Positions 35,030 through 48,096 are shown, numbered from the stretch's first letter. The stretch: DNA of 64,000 bases from Oncomelania hupensis (GCA_036898135.1 CM072522.1:35266166-35330165); one strand, 5' to 3'. Made by a program: numbers and translations. Notes: generated by a model from the letters alone, not told the origin.

Positions 35030-35908
35030 AGGCAGGGTCGCATGTAAACGTCAAGTCAACCAAGTTATAGGTGGGGTCACATGTAAACGTCAAGTCAACA
35101 AAGTTATAGGTGGGGTCACATATAAACGTCAAGTCAACCAAGTTATAGGTGGGGTCACATGTAAACATCAAGTCAACCAAGTTATAGGTGGGGTCGCATG
35201 TAAACGTCAAGTCAACAAAGTTATAGGTGGGGTCGCATGTAAACGTCAAGTCAACAAAGTGTGTAGGTAACACCACATTATAACTTCAACCCTCTACATT
35301 TAGTTGGGGGTCACATTTAAACATCAATGAACAAAACAGGTAATAGGTGGGGTCACATGTAAACATCAACTCACAACTTCCAACAAAGGTTATAGGTGGG
35401 GTCACATGTAAACATCAACTTACAACAAAGGTTATAGGTGGGGTCACATGTAAACATCAACGTACAACAAAGGTTATAGGTGGGGTCACATGTAAACATC
35501 AACTCACACAGATTATAGGTGGGGGTCACATGTAAACATCAACTTACAACAAAGGTTATAGGTGGGGTCACATGTATACATCAACTCTCAACAAAGCTAT
35601 AGGTGGGGTCACATGTAAACATCAACTCACAACAAAGGTTATATGTGGGGTCACATGTAAACATCAACTCTCAACTAAGGTTATAGGTGGTGTCACATGT
35701 AAACATCAACTTAAACAAAAGTTATACGTGGGGTCACATGTAAACATCAACTTACAACAAAGGTTATAGGTGGGGTCACACGTAAAAAATCAACTCACAA
35801 CAATGTCTGTAGCTGGGGGTCACATATAAAAAATCAACTCACAACATTTGTAGGTGGGATCACATGTAAAACATCAACCCTCATTGTTTGTAGGGGGGGT
35901 CACATCAC
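35030..35908. repeat. ~39/42-bp minisatellite ('ggtggggtcacatgtaaac')
   Basis: Six 39-bp units ('aagtcaaccaagttataggt') at 35035-35270, then about a dozen 42-bp units ('atcaacttacaacaaaggtt'). Remnants at 44022-44082 and 47457-47507 show that the Gypsy element and LINE cluster landed inside this array. Confidence 0.92.
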
Positions 35909-37322
<1,414 letters not shown>

Positions 37323-37342
37323 CTACCCCCCCCCCCCCCTCT
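37323..37342 (-). promoter_or_regulatory. polypurine tract of element 3
   Basis: On the minus strand a run of about 15 G residues (AGAGGGGG...) directly precedes the 3' LTR. Confidence 0.8.
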
Positions 37343-37420
37343 ACGAAAAAAGAGACCGACCGAGGTTTCTTTTTTGAAAAGCAGCAGTCTTTTCCAAGAA
37401 CAGAAGTTCTTCCACAACAT

Positions 37421-38785
37421 CTATGGCACAAACTGATCGACAGCAGAACGCGACAGAAGATCAGCAAGAATGTTGCGAGATCCCGGAAGAGGCTCAATAT
37501 GAAAATTGTACTCTTGCAAAGAAAGAGCCCATCGCATGATTCTCGTATTTTTGAACCTACATGTCTGCATGTATGTGAGCGGTCTGTGATCTGTCTGCAA
37601 GATGAATGCAACACCCCACAGGAAACGTGAGAACTTCGAAACAGCCCAAACAATGGCAAGACATTCTCTCTCAATGGTACTGTACCTCACTTCCCTGGGC
37701 AACAACTTCCTGCTGGCGAAACAGACCGGATGCAAGACACCCTCCATCTCCTGCATCAAGACAGCACCAACACCAAACGAACTGGCATCTGTACGAAGTA
37801 CAAACTGTTCCTGCAATCGTGGCAACTGCAAGACTGGTGCAGTAGAAAACAAGCGTTTCACCGCAGTCAACGCCTCATCACACTCAGCTGACCACACAAT
37901 GGACCTGACCTTTGAATCCTTCGTAAGATCCGAAATGGGTGCAAGCAGTGCAGAAAAATTTGGGATGTAGCATCTGTAGAATCCCAACAGCCCCAGAATC
38001 GAACGCACCTGTTTCTTGGTCGTAGGTGTAGGGATGGCCAAAATCTTCTCAATCTTCTTCCCTTCAGGCCGCAACACTCCCTCACCAACCACATGCCCAA
38101 GAAACTCAAGACTGCGAAAACCCGCAGCAATCGTCGATGGCCTAGCAGTAAGACCATACTGCTTCAGCTTCTGAAGAACTCCCCTCACATGCACCAGATG
38201 TTGTTGGAAAGCTTCACTGTGCACAAGGATGTCATCGAAAAAATTCATAGCTGAAACTTCCTGGAGTTCCAACACCCTCATCATGCGAGCAAAAACAGCA
38301 GGAGCAGAAACTAATCCAAACGGCATTCTAACCCACTGAAACAGACCCATGTGGGTGGCAAAAGCAGTCTTATGCCTATCCACAGGATTGACGACAATCT
38401 GCCAGTATCCCTTGGCTAAGTCAATGCGAGTGAAAAACACACTGGCTGCAAGTCTTGTGTACAACTCGGTGACATCCGGAATAGGTTCGGCGTCAAAAAG
38501 AGTAACCTTATTCAGCGCCCTATAATCAATGCAGAACCGGCACGAATGATCTTTCTTCTGCACCAAGACCACAGGCGAAGAATATGCCGAACTGGACTTC
38601 TCAATAACTCCAAGCTCCAACATCGTCTGAATTTCTCGTTCAACAACCTGACGTGAAGCAAACGGCAGATCGTAAGCCCTACGACGAACTGGAACATCCG
38701 ACGTCAAATGTACATCCAAAAACAAACCGCCTCCAAAAGAACCTGGTTTTGCTGTCAGAATATCAGCATAATCAGAAAAAAACAG
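37421..38785 (-). CDS. pol: reverse transcriptase-RNase H of Gypsy element 3
   Basis: Frame open from the break at 38776-38782 to the stop at 37421. RT: PFASRQVVEREIQTMLELGV, SAYSSPVVLVQKKD, CIDYRALNKVT, FFTRIDLAKGYWQI, PFGLVSAPAVFARMM and the catalytic FFDDILVHS. The connection and RNase H follow: FLGLLGFYRCYIPNF as KQVRSILGLLGFYRCYIPNF, then FVLRTDASSFGVGAVL (catalytic D), ERECLAIVWAV (E) and LQTDHRPL (D). The tail is TRIMRWALSLQEYNF...LPGSRNILADLLSRS. All catalytic residues look intact. Upstream joining to the Gag frame requires a +1 change in a seven-T run (minus strand), probably an indel or homopolymer assembly error. Confidence 0.93.
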   Translation of the reverse strand: MFFSDYADILTAKPGSFGGGLFLDVHLTSDVPVRRRAYDLPFASRQVVEREIQTMLELGVIEKSSSAYSSPVVLVQKKDHSCRFCIDYRALNKVTLFDAEPIPDVTELYTRLAASVFFTRIDLAKGYWQIVVNPVDRHKTAFATHMGLFQWVRMPFGLVSAPAVFARMMRVLELQEVSAMNFFDDILVHSEAFQQHLVHVRGVLQKLKQYGLTARPSTIAAGFRSLEFLGHVVGEGVLRPEGKKIEKILAIPTPTTKKQVRSILGLLGFYRCYIPNFSALLAPISDLTKDSKVRSIVWSAECDEALTAVKRLFSTAPVLQLPRLQEQFVLRTDASSFGVGAVLMQEMEGVLHPVCFASRKLLPREVRYSTIERECLAIVWAVSKFSRFLWGVAFILQTDHRPLTYMQTCRFKNTRIMRWALSLQEYNFHIEPLPGSRNILADLLSRSAVDQFVP

Positions 38786-41240
38786 CAAAAAGATCCTGAC
38801 GATCTGACGCAGGCAACAACTCATCAAAAACCACTGACGAAATGTCCTCATCAGTCATAGATGATGCCAAAGGCAGAGTTGGCAGCAAAACATCATCATC
38901 CTCATCATCCTGTACAACACCCACAGACGCCAAAATCTGTCTTGTTGTTTCTTCACGTACCACAGCAGCATTCACCAACTCTGAACCCACAGAACAACAC
39001 CCAACGTGAGGAAAAACCCTTTCCTTGGCAACCTCAACAAACTTGCCTGATACCAAATCATCACACTCTACCACCTCACCCTCACAAACAACTGTGTCAA
39101 CACACACCTCAACTTCAGCAACACGTTGAACAACCACCAACGGTACCTTCGAAACCTCTCCTTTCGACTTAGACTCCTGACACACCTTACAAGAACGAAC
39201 GTACCTTGAAGTATCCGCTGACACTCCCGGCCAAAAAAACTTTGAAAGAACTCGCGTCAAAGTACGACGAGTACCACAATGAGCAGCAAGCAACTGATCA
39301 TGTGAAGTAGCCAAAACAGCAGCACGCAACTTCTCTGGAACAACAATCTGCTGTAGAATCTGACCTGGCTTTTCGTACGAACGATACAAAACACCTACAT
39401 CCTCAAAGAAAAAATAAGTAGCAGAACCAACAGCTTTCCTTTCACCAGACTGAGCAAACGTGAAACATGAAGCAAGACTGGAATCTGATTTCTGCAAATC
39501 AATCAACTCCTGACGAGAAACGCCAAAATCCTGCGAAACATCAACTAACGGAGTATGAGGAAAATCTTTCTTCGCAGTGCGAGCTCGAGTAGTGACAGCC
39601 GCCACACTCAACTCAACTGAAACCTGAGCACCAACAACAGAATCTGTCAACCCAGCAATGTTCCCAATGATCAAATCAGCAACTGGGTCAGGAAGCACAG
39701 CACAAACCAACTGACCTGAAAAATATGGAGTTGAAACTGCAAGTTTGGCAAGTGGATAAACAGTAATCTCACCTCCAAATGTCTTACAACGAACTTGTCC
39801 TTCGATGTACTCGAGAGATGACACCAATCGCTGACGCACACCACAAATAGTAGCACCTGTGTCGCGAAGTACAGAACATGGTGTACCCTTCACTGTACCC
39901 AACTCCAAATGTAGATGACCAACAGCTGGACTAGCAACAGAACAGACAACTTCAGGATCAACAGGCAATGCAGCAGAACCAACCTGAGTCTTTTGTGTAT
40001 CTGTTTTGAGAGCAGAAGACCCAAACGGACAATTTTTCTTAACATGTCCCCCCAACCCACAAATGTAGCATGGATTTGTCGGATTGTTTCTAAGTGGACA
40101 TTTGAAAGATGAATGGCCACTGCCTTTGCAAAGTTGACATTTACTAGCAAAATTCATGGACGAGCCACGTCCGAATCCACCACGATTTTGACCTTGATGA
40201 GAATCTGGAACAGTGGGTGGCGCACTTCGATTAAAGTTCCAGCGGCCACGGTAACCAACCTGACGTCGATAACCACCGTATCCACCGCGAAAATCCGAAC
40301 GACCCGAAGCGGCATTAGTTTCAGCAACGGTATTGAATTGACCAACCGACGCGAATGCAGAAGTACTGGCCTTGCGAGCCAAATTCTTACCCGGACGAGC
40401 AAGACGGTAACTTTCGGCACAATTCACCATGTCCTCGAGGCTGACCAATCCTCGTTCGCGAATGAAAGTAGCAAGATCTGCAGATACACTTTGTAGAAAC
40501 TGTTCACCCAGTACCAAATCAACTATGCCATCTAGCGTACGTTTGACACCAGAAAGTGCAACCCATCGATCAAACAATCGATTAAGCTCAATGCCAAAAG
40601 TTTGAAACGGTTCATTTGCATCTGGTTTGGTGGAACGAAATTTCTCTCTGAAACCTTCAGCAGTACATTGGAACTTCTTCAACAAATTATCTTTCAAAAT
40701 GTCATAATCACAATGTCCATTTGCAGGTAAACTGTGATACAAACTCAAAGCATTCCCTTCAAGTAAGGCAGACAAATAAACAACCCATTGACCCTTTTCC
40801 CAGCCAAGTGCAGTAGCATTTGTTTCAAAACGAAACAAGTATGAGTCAATATCATCAGTCTTCTCTCTAAACATAGGAAGTTTAGGAAAAATTGGTCGAG
40901 CTTTGAACTGATGCTTTGCATAAGTCTGATCATGATCCTGATCTTGACCAACCACATGACCACCCTGATTAGCCTGGATTTCCAACTGTTTTGTTTTTTC
41001 CCTCTCAAGTTCAATGTCTATTCTTTTTGATTTCATATCTATTTGTAGTTTTTTTGAGTCCATATCCATATCCTTATCTTTTCTTTTAGATTCCATTTCC
41101 ATTTCTTTTTGTTTAGCCTCCCGTTCTCTTTGTCTTTCCAGTCGCTGAAAACATTCTTGAACATATTTAGGTTTGTCAGCCACCTCCAAAGTAGTAGCTT
41201 GTTTAAGAAACTTTTCAAACAGATCATCATAGTCATCCAT
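38772..41240 (-). CDS. gag-pro: Gag-protease with orphan integrase H2C2 module (element 3)
   Basis: Start at ATG 41240 (MDDYDDLFEKFLKQ); upstream in-frame codons are poly-Lys/Phe leader. A charged K/E coiled coil at ~35-95 leads to a capsid-like region (KLPMFREKTDDIDSYLFRFE at ~125-145). An RGG-rich linker precedes two knuckles, CQLCKGSGHSSFKC (~365) and CYICGLGGHVKKNC (~390). The protease motif DTGA is at ~465. An integrase H2C2 module (SHDQLLAAHCG ... CKVC) at ~665-710 is followed not by the DDE core but by an acidic ~110-residue linker that ends at the RT junction. The frame stops at 38772 because of the T7 run. Integrase core loss looks like an internal deletion that kept the frame. Confidence 0.9.
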   Translation of the reverse strand: MDDYDDLFEKFLKQATTLEVADKPKYVQECFQRLERQREREAKQKEMEMESKRKDKDMDMDSKKLQIDMKSKRIDIELEREKTKQLEIQANQGGHVVGQDQDHDQTYAKHQFKARPIFPKLPMFREKTDDIDSYLFRFETNATALGWEKGQWVVYLSALLEGNALSLYHSLPANGHCDYDILKDNLLKKFQCTAEGFREKFRSTKPDANEPFQTFGIELNRLFDRWVALSGVKRTLDGIVDLVLGEQFLQSVSADLATFIRERGLVSLEDMVNCAESYRLARPGKNLARKASTSAFASVGQFNTVAETNAASGRSDFRGGYGGYRRQVGYRGRWNFNRSAPPTVPDSHQGQNRGGFGRGSSMNFASKCQLCKGSGHSSFKCPLRNNPTNPCYICGLGGHVKKNCPFGSSALKTDTQKTQVGSAALPVDPEVVCSVASPAVGHLHLELGTVKGTPCSVLRDTGATICGVRQRLVSSLEYIEGQVRCKTFGGEITVYPLAKLAVSTPYFSGQLVCAVLPDPVADLIIGNIAGLTDSVVGAQVSVELSVAAVTTRARTAKKDFPHTPLVDVSQDFGVSRQELIDLQKSDSSLASCFTFAQSGERKAVGSATYFFFEDVGVLYRSYEKPGQILQQIVVPEKLRAAVLATSHDQLLAAHCGTRRTLTRVLSKFFWPGVSADTSRYVRSCKVCQESKSKGEVSKVPLVVVQRVAEVEVCVDTVVCEGEVVECDDLVSGKFVEVAKERVFPHVGCCSVGSELVNAAVVREETTRQILASVGVVQDDEDDDVLLPTLPLASSMTDEDISSVVFDELLPASDRQDLFAVFF

Positions 41241-42527
41241 GTTTTTAAAGTTTTTAAAGTTTTTTTTTGTTTTTTTGAAAATATAAATCAAAATCAGCAC
41301 CTACCTAAACTACTATATATACACTAAGTCCCAAATACCCAAGAAAGAATGATAAAAATAAAAACTAACAATAGCCCAAGCCAAGCTAAGTCAAAATAAA
41401 CTCAAAGTGAAACCAATAAATAGGAGGAACCAAACAATAAACCGACGAAGTACTAACAATCAAATATCAACAAATCTAACTAATAAATGGCAGAAAGGCA
41501 AATCAATAAAATGATAAAGTATTAACAATCAAATATCAACAACTATAATTTCATTTTTAAAACTACAGTATTATTATAATAAACAATAGGCGAAGATAAC
41601 TCAATACCAAATCAATAACAGCAGTGTTCAATTAATCTAAGTCCTCAAATGTCTAAACCCTATAAATTATTTCCCAAAAAAAAAATTTTTTTTTCCAATA
41701 CCTCAAAGTCAACACTACTTTAATAAATATACTGAAATAGAAAAAAGTATGGCGAATACTAACACCTACTAAGACTAAACAAGGATAATATAAACAAATC
41801 AAATATTACTAACTCAAATAATAACGCAAATTCAAACAATAAGTTCAATCAATACTGAAATGTATATACACAACAAAGGACAATTCAACAGAAAATTTCA
41901 AAAATTATTACTGAGCAAGTTAAAGAAACAAATAATGAATTATACCAGCACTAAGCACTAACACAACCAACAAATATTTCCAAAATTTCTAATAATAAAG
42001 TCAAAACAAATCAAGAGATATATTAACTCTAAGCAAAGAAAAAAAAATCAACAATCAATTGCAAAATTACCAATGACAAAGATACAAGAAAAGAAAATCA
42101 AAATTAAATTAACACTAAGGGGCTTTGTAACTAACCTAGAATAAAATAAGAACGTGGAACTACTAATTCATTCACTGATTCACTCACACACAAAGTTAGG
42201 CCTACAGAACACAGATACTAGAACCAATGTAAACAATGAATATTAAGACAGCAGAAAGAGCAATGAAAAAGAAAAATAGACCCCACAGGTAGAAAAAGAT
42301 ACTAAGCCCTTGAGCAACTCTGAAACTATACAGGAGCGCCCTACCGTGAAACTGGAGACGGTCTAAAACCACTACTTAATAACAGCAAACATCCACAGTC
42401 ACAAGTTACAAACCACTTCACAGTCAAACAAGGGAGACAATCTAAACTCTACCCAATAATGTGAAAGAATTGACCTAACAAACTTTGAACTACACTACTA
42501 ACACAGAGAAAAAACAGGGTCACCACA
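41241..42527 (-). other. noncoding leader of Gypsy element 3 with primer-binding site
   Basis: AT-rich, low-complexity sequence between the 5' LTR and gag. Immediately after the LTR (minus strand) lies TGGTGACCCTG, a plausible PBS starting with the CCA complement; the tRNA is not identified. No ORF. Confidence 0.65.
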
Positions 42528-43258
42528 TGTAACGGGCGGATATTTTAGTGTGGGTGCCTATCTACAATATATGAGTGCATGCAAAGTATGTTTGACTCCT
42601 AGATCATAAACAAGGGTGCGTGCGAGTTCTCTGTTTACAACCACTCCCACAACCGTACAGACTCTCTTCAATGCAAGCAAACACCAACACAAAATATTCG
42701 TTCCACGTTCTCTAACTTTATGTAAATAAGTAACAGTATTTTATATCAAGCATTCATTCTAATTCTTTCATACAGTTAATTTACACAGCTGGGTTTATCC
42801 CAATGTCTCTCTCTTCACCACACTTTAGCACAACTGGGCTTATCCCAATGTTCCTCTCTTCGCTACACTTTAGCACAACTGGGCTTATCCCAATGTTCCT
42901 CTCTTCGCTACACTTTAGCACAACTGACGAGGTCGAGCCTGAACGCTCGAGGTGGATAATCGAGGGCCGGCAGTCCGAGCCCAAAGTAAGTACTAAATTC
43001 GGTACCTTATAAATGAAGGGTGCGTGTGCACCGACGAGTAGGCCCAGTCACAGAGTCAACGCAGACCCGCTGTAGTCAGTCAGCCTATGATGACGTAGAC
43101 AGACAGATGGGGGCGCGCGCCCTGCCCGATCTGTCCGCGGTAGACAACGATGACCTGGTTAGGGCAAAGAAGTGTGGTCAACCCCTCCGATGTCCCACCG
43201 TTCGACTTGTCCCCGTTCCAAACGTCCGAGGCTCCCAGCCTCCCGTAGGCAGCTATAA

Positions 43259-43354
<96 letters not shown>

Positions 43355-44021
43355 CACGTCAATTCTCTGACCTGTATAAACTCAATGTTCTTCTTTGTTT
43401 CATATGCGATCATCACTTTCCTTCCTCCACCACAACTATTCATATCCAGGTAATCACTTCATGAATGAAAATTACTATTAACCAAGCTCACGCATTTCAT
43501 TCATACTTCATTATCTACTACCCTACAACTACCGCCCCATGTAATTAATAATATTATTACATCAATGAAAAACTATATTCCGTCCTAGTGGACAACAGCT
43601 CACCACCTTCCAATACAACAAATGCAATTTCAAAAATATACTTATCAGAATCCGACAATCATGGAAACATAGATACCTGTAATTTCTACAGCACAAAAAT
43701 ACAGCTTCCACTTCCAGACAGAAAGTTCCACCGAACCTGTACACCTTGGCAAGTTCACAGTGCCTTCTTCATCCTTTAGTTATTCCACAATTTAACTTTT
43801 TCTTTTCTTTTCTCTCTTTTTTTAACTTTCTTGGCCTACACACACTGCTCCACGGGCACACCAGCCTGACACAGAATTCTTGAGTGAGTGAAAAAATTTT
43901 CATCTAATTCAAACTTTGATTAATTCAAACCTTCATATCATTGGCTCCCGAATCATAGCCAATCAAAAACACCGTACAATAATCGAATTATAAAAAACCC
44001 GGGAAAATCCCGTTCTCTACA
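42528..44021 (-). repeat. 5' LTR of Gypsy element 3
   Basis: Nearly identical to 35909-37322 but with three tandem 45-bp units (42790-42925) where the 3' LTR has one. The TA run is shorter (43263-43350). Confidence 0.92.
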
Positions 44022-44082
44022 ATCACTGACATGTATAACATCAACTCACAACAAAGCTTGTAGGTGGGTTCACACGTAAACC
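44022..44082. repeat. remnant of the 42-bp minisatellite
   Basis: 'atcaactcacaacaaagctt' unit between Gypsy element 3 and the LINE cluster. Confidence 0.8.
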
Positions 44083-44587
44083 TATCCTATCCTATCCCAT
44101 AACTCAGAGGTCGTTGGGGCACCACAGATGATCGTTTAATCCGCGTACCCAATCCCTCCTTGTTCTCAGCAACCCCCACGGCCTCGTTCAGGGTCAAAGC
44201 AGTCCACTTTGGAATGCCGTCCTCCCACCTCTTCTTCTCCCCCTCTCCCCTCACCCCTTCTGCCCCGCATGACGGCTTTTGCAAGGCCTGATGATATGGT
44301 GACTTGGCCATATCATCGGAGTTTCCGCCTCTTCACCTATGTGAGCAGGCCATCATGTTGTCCTATGGCTTGTGTGATGGTCTGTCGGTCTTCGTTGTTG
44401 TCGATGTTGTCCCCCCCTTCCCTACCCTACCCCTCTTTCATCTTATAGGGAGTCTTCTGTGTAACATAACAATATTTGTGTTTCGTTGTTGGTAGATGTA
44501 CCTCCATACATACATGTAATCCTTTCGTACAATGTGAATGCGTGTGTATGCGCAATGAGTCTCTGTGAGTTTTGGGTTATATAAATG

Positions 44588-44676
<89 letters not shown>

Positions 44677-45821
44677 GTGTTGGGTAATGCCCAAAAGTCT
44701 TATGTAGCACATCTCCATGCTTTGTATTCTTCTTTGCAGATCTGCTGTTAGGGTCCATGTTTCACCAAGCGCATAGGAAGATAGAGATGACAAGGGAGCG
44801 CAGCAGCCCCACCTTGGAATGTAAACCGATGGTCACATCTCTCCAAGTGGGCCTCAACCCCGTCAGGGCAGCAGTTGTCTGCGCGATCCCGGAGATGATT
44901 TCCCGCAGGGACCCATTGTCCGATACAATGGCTTACAAACACCTGAAGCCATGCACAATGCCGAGGGACCGGCCTTGGACCTCGATGTCCACGCTGATGT
45001 CCCTGGTGCCGCCGGTCATCACACTGGTCCCCTCTGCACCTATCCCCACTCCATAGGCTGTGGAGGTGGCACCAAGGCTCTGCACCTTACCCCACTCCAT
45101 AGGTTTGGAGGTCGCGCCAAGGCTCTGCACAAGCCGTCCAAGCCCCCGCTCCTCTCCAGCAAATCCACAAACGTCATAAGCAAAACGAGGCCAAAGAGCG
45201 CCCCACCACCCTCGCCGACCTGGCCCCCGTGATCTGCGAGGGCATCTGACACGATGCGCCCCAGGAAGATGTTAAATAATGTTGGAGAGAGCATTCATCC
45301 CCGACGCACACCGACCGTTGTTCCGAACCAGTTTTCGATGGCGCTGCCGCGGAAGATCGCACCGTAGCCCTGCCACACGGGCCCTTGATGACTTCAACAA
45401 CTTTATGGCTGATCTTGCACACTCCCATGGTTGCCCACAGAGTTGCATGCCATAAACGGTCAAACGCCCTCCTGATGTCCAAACACACATGACACAGATG
45501 CTGTTGGTGTTGTAGGCATTTCTCGCAGATTATTCTGAGGTTCAAAATCCGTTCAGTTGCACTTCGCCCTGCCCTGAATCCTGCCCGCCCCTCAGCTATG
45601 GCCTGTACAGCGCGGGGTTTCAACCTGTTAAGCATTTTTTCTAGGAGGACCCCACCGGGATGGCTGACGAGTTCCATGGTGCGGCAACTTTCACACTGTT
45701 GAAGGTTACCTTTCCTGGGAAGTGCGATGACAAGCAACTGGGCCCATGGTGGAAGCCACCCTCCACCCCGCCAGTTCCCGCCACAGATAATGGCCAAGGC
45801 GTCAATCATCGCTTCCTCACC
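44083..45821 (-). mobile_element. LINE family L fragment (copy 3)
   Basis: The 3' end 'cctatcctatcctatccc' is at 44083. The minus strand includes KKRWEDGIPKWTALTL, the RT block ALPRKGNLQQCESCRTMELV, AGFRAGRSATERILNL and CLDIRRAFDRLWH, with several frameshifts. It is GC-richer than the other copies and 5'-truncated near 45821. An unrelated insert with an ATT tail lies at 44405-44680. Confidence 0.88.
44405..44680 (+). mobile_element. short ATT-tailed insert (SINE-like) in LINE copy 3
   Basis: Interrupts LINE sequence between 'gttgtcgatgttgt' and 'tgtgttgggtaatgccc'. Ends with 'ttatataaatgttatttatt' and about 30 ATT units, typical of short retroposon 3' tails. No tRNA head is seen, so it may be 5'-truncated. 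Confidence 0.6.
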
Positions 45822-47139
45822 TATTCCTATCCTATCCTATCCCGTAACTCGAAGGTCGTTAGGGCACCACAGATGATCGTTTAACCAGCGTACACCATCT
45901 TATATTTGTCCTCAGCAACTCTCATGGTTTCGCTCAGTGTCAAGCCTGTCCATTGTCGAATGTTGTCCTCCCACCTCTTTTTATTTCTCTCTATAAACCT
46001 TCTGCCTCCTTGCACCCTGCCTTGCAGGATGGTCTTTGCAAGACCTGGTGCTTTGGTGACGTGGCCATACCATCGGAATTCCCGTTTCTTCACCCCATCG
46101 TGTTGGCCAATGGCTTATGTGATGGTCTGTCGAATTTCGTCGTTGGTGATATGCTGGGTATAGGAAATGCCCAGAAGTCTTTTGTAGCACCCCATCTCCA
46201 TGCTTTGTATTCTTCGTTGTAAATCTACTGTGAGGGTCCATGTTTCGCAAGCTTATAGGAAGATGAGATGACAAGGGAGCGTAGCAGCCTTATCTTGGAA
46301 TGTAGACTGATGGTCCTGGAGAGGACTTCCTGTCGGGTCCCATTTGTTGATACAATACCTCCTAACTATTTGGGGTTATGCACTGTGTTGAGGGATTGGC
46401 CTTGAACTTTGATGTCCATGTTGATGCCATTGATGTTGTTGGTCATCATTTTGGTCTTCTCTGCATTTATTTCCATTCCATAGTCTCTGGAGGTGGTGTC
46501 AAGCCTCTGTACCAGCTGTTCAAGTTCTTGTTCCTCTCCAGCAAATCCATCAATGTCATCCGCAAAACTGAGGTTGGAGATTGCTCTACGCCTATGCTGA
46601 CCGTGTTTTCGTGATCTGCAAGGGCATCTGACATGATGCACTCAAGGAAGATGTTGAAGAGTGTTGGAGAGAGTAGGCATCATTGACGCACGCCGATTGT
46701 TGTTCTGAACCAGTTTCCGATTGACATACAGGCTTTTGATGACTTCAATAATTTTAAGGCTGATGTCGTACACTCTCATTTTTGCCCACAGAGCTGCATG
46801 CCAGACTCGGTCAAACGTTTTTTTGATGTCTACAAACACATGGTACTTCGCCCTGCCCTGAATCCTGCTTGTTCTTCAGCTAAGAATTGTTCAGCTTGGG
46901 TTGTCAACCTTTTGAGTATTATTTTCAGGAGGACATTGCTGGAATGGCTGATATGGTGCAATAATTTTCACCCTCCTGAAGGTTATGCTGTTTTTTGGAA
47001 TAGTGATGACAAGCGACTGGGTCCATGGTGTAGGCCACTCTCATCTCCCAACTCTGCCAGATCTTGTAACAGATATTGGTGAGGGCGTCAATCATCGATA
47101 CTCCTCCTGCTTCAAGCAATTCTGCCGGATATGTTGACA
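45822..47139 (-). mobile_element. LINE family L fragment (copy 4)
   Basis: The 3' CCTAT tail abuts the 5' end of copy 3 head-to-tail. The minus strand encodes KKREFRWYGHVTKAPGLAKT, an FADD-region block (LSFADDIDGFAGEE) and KIIEVIKS in different frames. Truncated near the SAGVDN motif at 47139. Confidence 0.88.
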
Positions 47140-47456
47140 TCTTTCTAGAGCGCATCATGTCAGATGCCCTTGCAGATCACGAAGGTACAGTCAGCAAACG
47201 GGGTAGAGCAATCTTCAATTTCCCTTTTGTGGATGACATTGATGGATTGGCTGGAGAGGAACCAGAACTTGAACAGCTGGTACAAAGGCTTGACACCACC
47301 TCCAGGCCTGTGGAATGGAAATACTTAACATGGGCATCAAAGTCCAAGGCCAATCTCTCAACAAAGTGCATAGCTTCAAATATGTAGGAGAAATTGTATC
47401 AGACAATGGGTCCCGACAGGAAATACTCTCCAGGATTGCACAAACAATTGCTGCCA
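47140..47456 (+). mobile_element. LINE family L fragment (copy 5), inverted relative to copy 4
   Basis: Plus-strand segment LERIMSDALADHEGTVS ... ELEQLVQRLDTTSR ... VSDNGSRQEILSRIAQT. It duplicates a region also present in copy 4 (46320-46660) in opposite orientation, so this is not simple twin-priming of one insertion. FADD is mutated (FVDD). Confidence 0.85.
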
Positions 47457-47507
47457 CATGTAAAACATCAACTCACAACAAAGTTTGTAGGTGGGGTCAC
47501 ATCGCGT
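47457..47507. repeat. remnant of the 42-bp minisatellite
   Basis: 'acatcaactcacaacaaagt' unit closing the interrupted array. Confidence 0.8.
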
Positions 47508-47564
47508 CCCGCTTACACACTCGTTGTCGTTCTTGCATTGTCCTCGTAACTCCCACCCTGTTAC

Positions 47565-47602
47565 ACGACATCATCATCATTATCGTCATCGTCGTCGACG
47601 TG

Positions 47603-47668
<66 letters not shown>

Positions 47669-47965
47669 TTCATCATCATCATCATCTTCGTCGTCGTCAT
47701 CATTATCATCATCGTCATCAACACCATCATCGTCTTCCCCATCATCCTCAACATCGTCATCATCATCACGACGGTGATTGTAATAACAACAGAGAGGACA
47801 CACATCCATATAAACACACACACACACACACACACTCATTGTTAGACACACACACACACACACACACTCTTTGTTAAACACACACACACTCATTGTCAGA
47901 CGCACACCCACTCATTGTTAGACAGAAACGCACACATACACATACACGCACACACATAGACAGAG
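47565..47965. repeat. (CAT)n and (CA)n microsatellites
   Basis: CAT/CGT trinucleotides to about 47765, then CA runs at 47815-47965 containing a repeated 'cactcattgttagac' motif. They lie just downstream of the exon at 48010-48096. Confidence 0.9.
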
Positions 47966-48009
47966 AGAGACAAATACAGTTAAACAATTCAGTCAGTCAG
48001 TGGACTCAC

Positions 48010-48096
48010 GGCACTTCTTGCCCACGGCCGTGTCACAGGTCGATCCTTTCTGGCACATATTTAGGTTTAGCGAACAGTCTCCATTCAACACGATCT
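48010..48096 (-). CDS. Cys-rich repeat protein exon
   Basis: 87-nt exon, acceptor TTACATTTCAG| and consensus donor |GTGAGT, phase 1-1. It encodes IVLNGDC then C-x6-C-x5-C-x7-C (C-SLNLNM-C-QKGST-C-DTAVGKK-C). It is preceded on the minus strand by a 29-bp minisatellite whose last unit contains the acceptor. The split codons with 52384-52461 (A + AG) and 34856-34948 (C + AC) are sense. It was missed by ORF-length searches because the exon has only 29 codons. Confidence 0.75.

Noticed and set aside
38776..38782. Programmed ribosomal frameshift at a T7 run in Gypsy element 3
   Set aside because: The needed shift is +1, not the -1 expected on a U7 slippery site, and it lies between linker and RT rather than at the gag-pol border. 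An indel or homopolymer assembly error is simpler.
45822..47456. Twin-primed single LINE insertion
   Set aside because: The inverted part duplicates sequence already present in the other arm instead of continuing it upstream.
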